A DNA stretch of 31,901 nucleotides from a virus. The number at the start of each line of letters is the position of its first letter. Within the stretch, counting starts at the first letter, position 1. Positions 30,636-31,901 of this stretch are shown piece after piece. The notes under the pieces were generated by a model. That model made no database searches, had not been told where the DNA came from, and worked only from the letters and a program-made list of their open reading frames with translations. Both the position numbers and the translations under genes were made by a program. The stretch lies in IMG/VR virus record IMGVR_UViG_3300030098_001314, positions 1 through 31,901 of that record; one strand, written 5' to 3'.

Positions 30636-31722
30636 GTCTAGAATTTTAGTTACAGGTGGAGCCGGTTTCATTGGTAGTCATACTTGTCTTCTTTTATTAG
30701 AGCAAGGTCATGATCTTGTAGTCGTTGACTCCTTTGTAAACAGTAATCCGAAATCTTTAATGCAAGTTTTATTTCTTGCAGGGATTGAACAAGAAAAACA
30801 AAACAGATTGATGGTTCACAATACAGATGTAAGAAACAAAGAATTTTTAAGATTTATTTTTAAAACAGCTATAAGCGAAGGAAGGCCTATTAATGCTGTA
30901 ATTCATTTTGCTGGGTTGAAGTGTGTAAGTGAATCAATAGAAAATCATCTTGAGTACTGGGATGTAAATGTAGTTGGTTCTAGAACTTTATTCACAACAA
31001 TGGAGGAATTTAACTGTAAAACAATAGTTTTTAGTAGCAGTTGTGCTGTTTATGGTGTTGCTGAAAATTATCCAACATCTGAAAAAGAAAAAATAAATCC
31101 TGCAAATCCTTATGGACATACCAAAGCCACAGTTGAAAAAATACTACGAAATCTAAAAGCAATACATCCTGACTGGAGAATTATGAGCCTTAGATATTTC
31201 AATCCTGTTGGAGCTCATCCCAGTGGACTGTTGGGTGAAGATCCTTCTGGCGTTCCTAATAATCTAATGCCATTAATAAATCAAACTGCATCAGGAAGAA
31301 TCAAGGTATTAAAAGTCTACGGTGGAGACTGGGACACTCCTGACGGTACTCCGATCCGAGATTATATTCATATTATGGATTTATCTCGTGGTCATGTAGC
31401 CGCTTTAAATTATCTTTTAGAAAAAGAAAGTGAGTGTCTTGCTTTAAATTTAGGAACAGGAGTTGGGTACTCAGTTTTGCAAGTGATTGAGGCTTATAAA
31501 AGTACTTCTGATATTGATATTCCTTATGAGATAGTAGAAAGAAGAAAAGGAGATGTCCCGATAACTTTGGCTGACCCAACTAAAGCAATAGAGACATTAA
31601 AATGGAAAGCGACAGGAACTTTAGAAGATATGTGTAGAGATGGATGGGTTTGGCAACATCTGAATCCAGAAGGTTATAACTCAGTTTTGAGGTTCGCTGA
31701 TAAGAATCCAAGCACCAAATAA
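30634..31722 (+). CDS. galE: UDP-glucose 4-epimerase
   Basis: Interconverts UDP-glucose and UDP-galactose with bound NAD. 362 residues, slightly longer than E. coli GalE (338). The Rossmann motif GGAGFIG (8-14) holds the glycines Gly8, Gly11 and Gly14. FSSSCAVYG gives the catalytic Ser136, and YGHTK gives Tyr160 and Lys164, so the active-site triad is intact. LRYFNPVGAH, RDYIHIMDL and LNLGTGVGYSVLQVI also match the family. AAAGGA lies 9 nt before the ATG. In a phage it may supply sugar nucleotides for virion glycosylation or alter the host surface. It may alternatively mark a host-derived segment at the window's right end. Confidence 0.95.
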   Translation: MSRILVTGGAGFIGSHTCLLLLEQGHDLVVVDSFVNSNPKSLMQVLFLAGIEQEKQNRLMVHNTDVRNKEFLRFIFKTAISEGRPINAVIHFAGLKCVSESIENHLEYWDVNVVGSRTLFTTMEEFNCKTIVFSSSCAVYGVAENYPTSEKEKINPANPYGHTKATVEKILRNLKAIHPDWRIMSLRYFNPVGAHPSGLLGEDPSGVPNNLMPLINQTASGRIKVLKVYGGDWDTPDGTPIRDYIHIMDLSRGHVAALNYLLEKESECLALNLGTGVGYSVLQVIEAYKSTSDIDIPYEIVERRKGDVPITLADPTKAIETLKWKATGTLEDMCRDGWVWQHLNPEGYNSVLRFADKNPSTK

Positions 31723-31901
31723 TTCATTCTCGAAGCAATATCTTTTACTTGCTGTCAATTGAACTATCAATGAATCATCTGCGATTAATGCTCCTCCTGA
31801 AGTAACAGATAATCCGTCTATTGTGCTTCGGCATAACTTATCTATATCTCCATTTCTTGTGCTTGTGCAAAAAGAAGGAGCTGATGGTTTTAGTTTGTGC
31901 T
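31681..31901 (-). CDS. Unknown protein, 5'-partial, runs off right edge
   Basis: A minus-strand frame open from the right edge to TGA at 31683-31681: about 72 residues including SAPSFCTSTRNGDIDKLCRS and TIDGLSVTSGGALIADDSLI, with three Cys. Composition looks like real protein. Its last 14 codons overlap the 3' end of galE on the other strand, which is unusual, so it is tentative. It is the only feature in 31723-31901. Confidence 0.42.
   Translation of the reverse strand, partial: HKLKPSAPSFCTSTRNGDIDKLCRSTIDGLSVTSGGALIADDSLIVQLTASKRYCFENELFGAWILISEPQN

Noticed and set aside
1-31901. CRISPR array, insertion sequence, integrase or tRNA genes
   Set aside because: No regularly spaced repeats, transposase, integrase motifs or tRNA cloverleaf were seen on either strand.

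Overview
This is an AT-rich, almost fully coding stretch of a tailed double-stranded DNA phage (or a prophage part). It has a lambda-like long non-contractile tail, so it is siphovirus-type. Host assignment is inference. The low GC, the marine-phage style of the tail fibres, and several small proteins that resemble families I recall from cyanophages and picocyanobacteria point to a marine cyanobacterial host such as Prochlorococcus or Synechococcus. I see no integrase, repressor, tRNA, CRISPR array or insertion sequence.

Layout, left to right. 1-834 is the C-terminal part of a cytosine-5 DNA methyltransferase, cut by the window edge and overlapping the packaging genes. 824-6518 holds the small and large terminase subunits, the portal, and a very long Mu-F-type minor head protein whose C-terminus carries the three signature motifs of an arginine-type ADP-ribosyltransferase. 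6519-6955 is a small-gene pocket with one short minus-strand gene and two tiny lysine-rich plus-strand ORFs. 6965-11334 encodes scaffold, major capsid protein, a capsid-decoration candidate and the head-tail connector, closure and terminator set. 11364-21161 follows the lambda tail order: tube, G with a -1 frameshift to GT, tape measure H, M, L (Ig-like domain fused in front), K (JAMM domain only), I and J. 21196-24418 carries two related tail-fibre genes around two small accessory genes.

24508-25557 has small membrane or unknown genes that end tail-to-tail with a minus-strand operon (27539 to 25526). That operon encodes a two-helix membrane protein and three proteins with export signals. 27586-28343 is a plus-strand string of four tiny overlapping genes. 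28436-30212 is a minus-strand early-type operon led by an ERF-family single-strand annealing recombinase. It starts at a strong promoter near 30262 and ends at a hairpin plus T-run terminator lying inside the 3' end of the converging gene. A second consensus-like promoter points the other way from the same 60-bp region. 30634-31722 is a complete galE (UDP-glucose 4-epimerase). A minus-strand partial ORF runs off the right edge.

Together the plus-strand block from terminase to fibres is a late morphogenesis programme, and the minus-strand ERF operon is a recombination/early module. Points most worth a second look are the ADP-ribosyltransferase-tipped head protein, the A8G frameshift site, the exported-protein operon with no conventional start for its last gene, the interleaved divergent promoters, and a GC-rich structured island between convergent operons.
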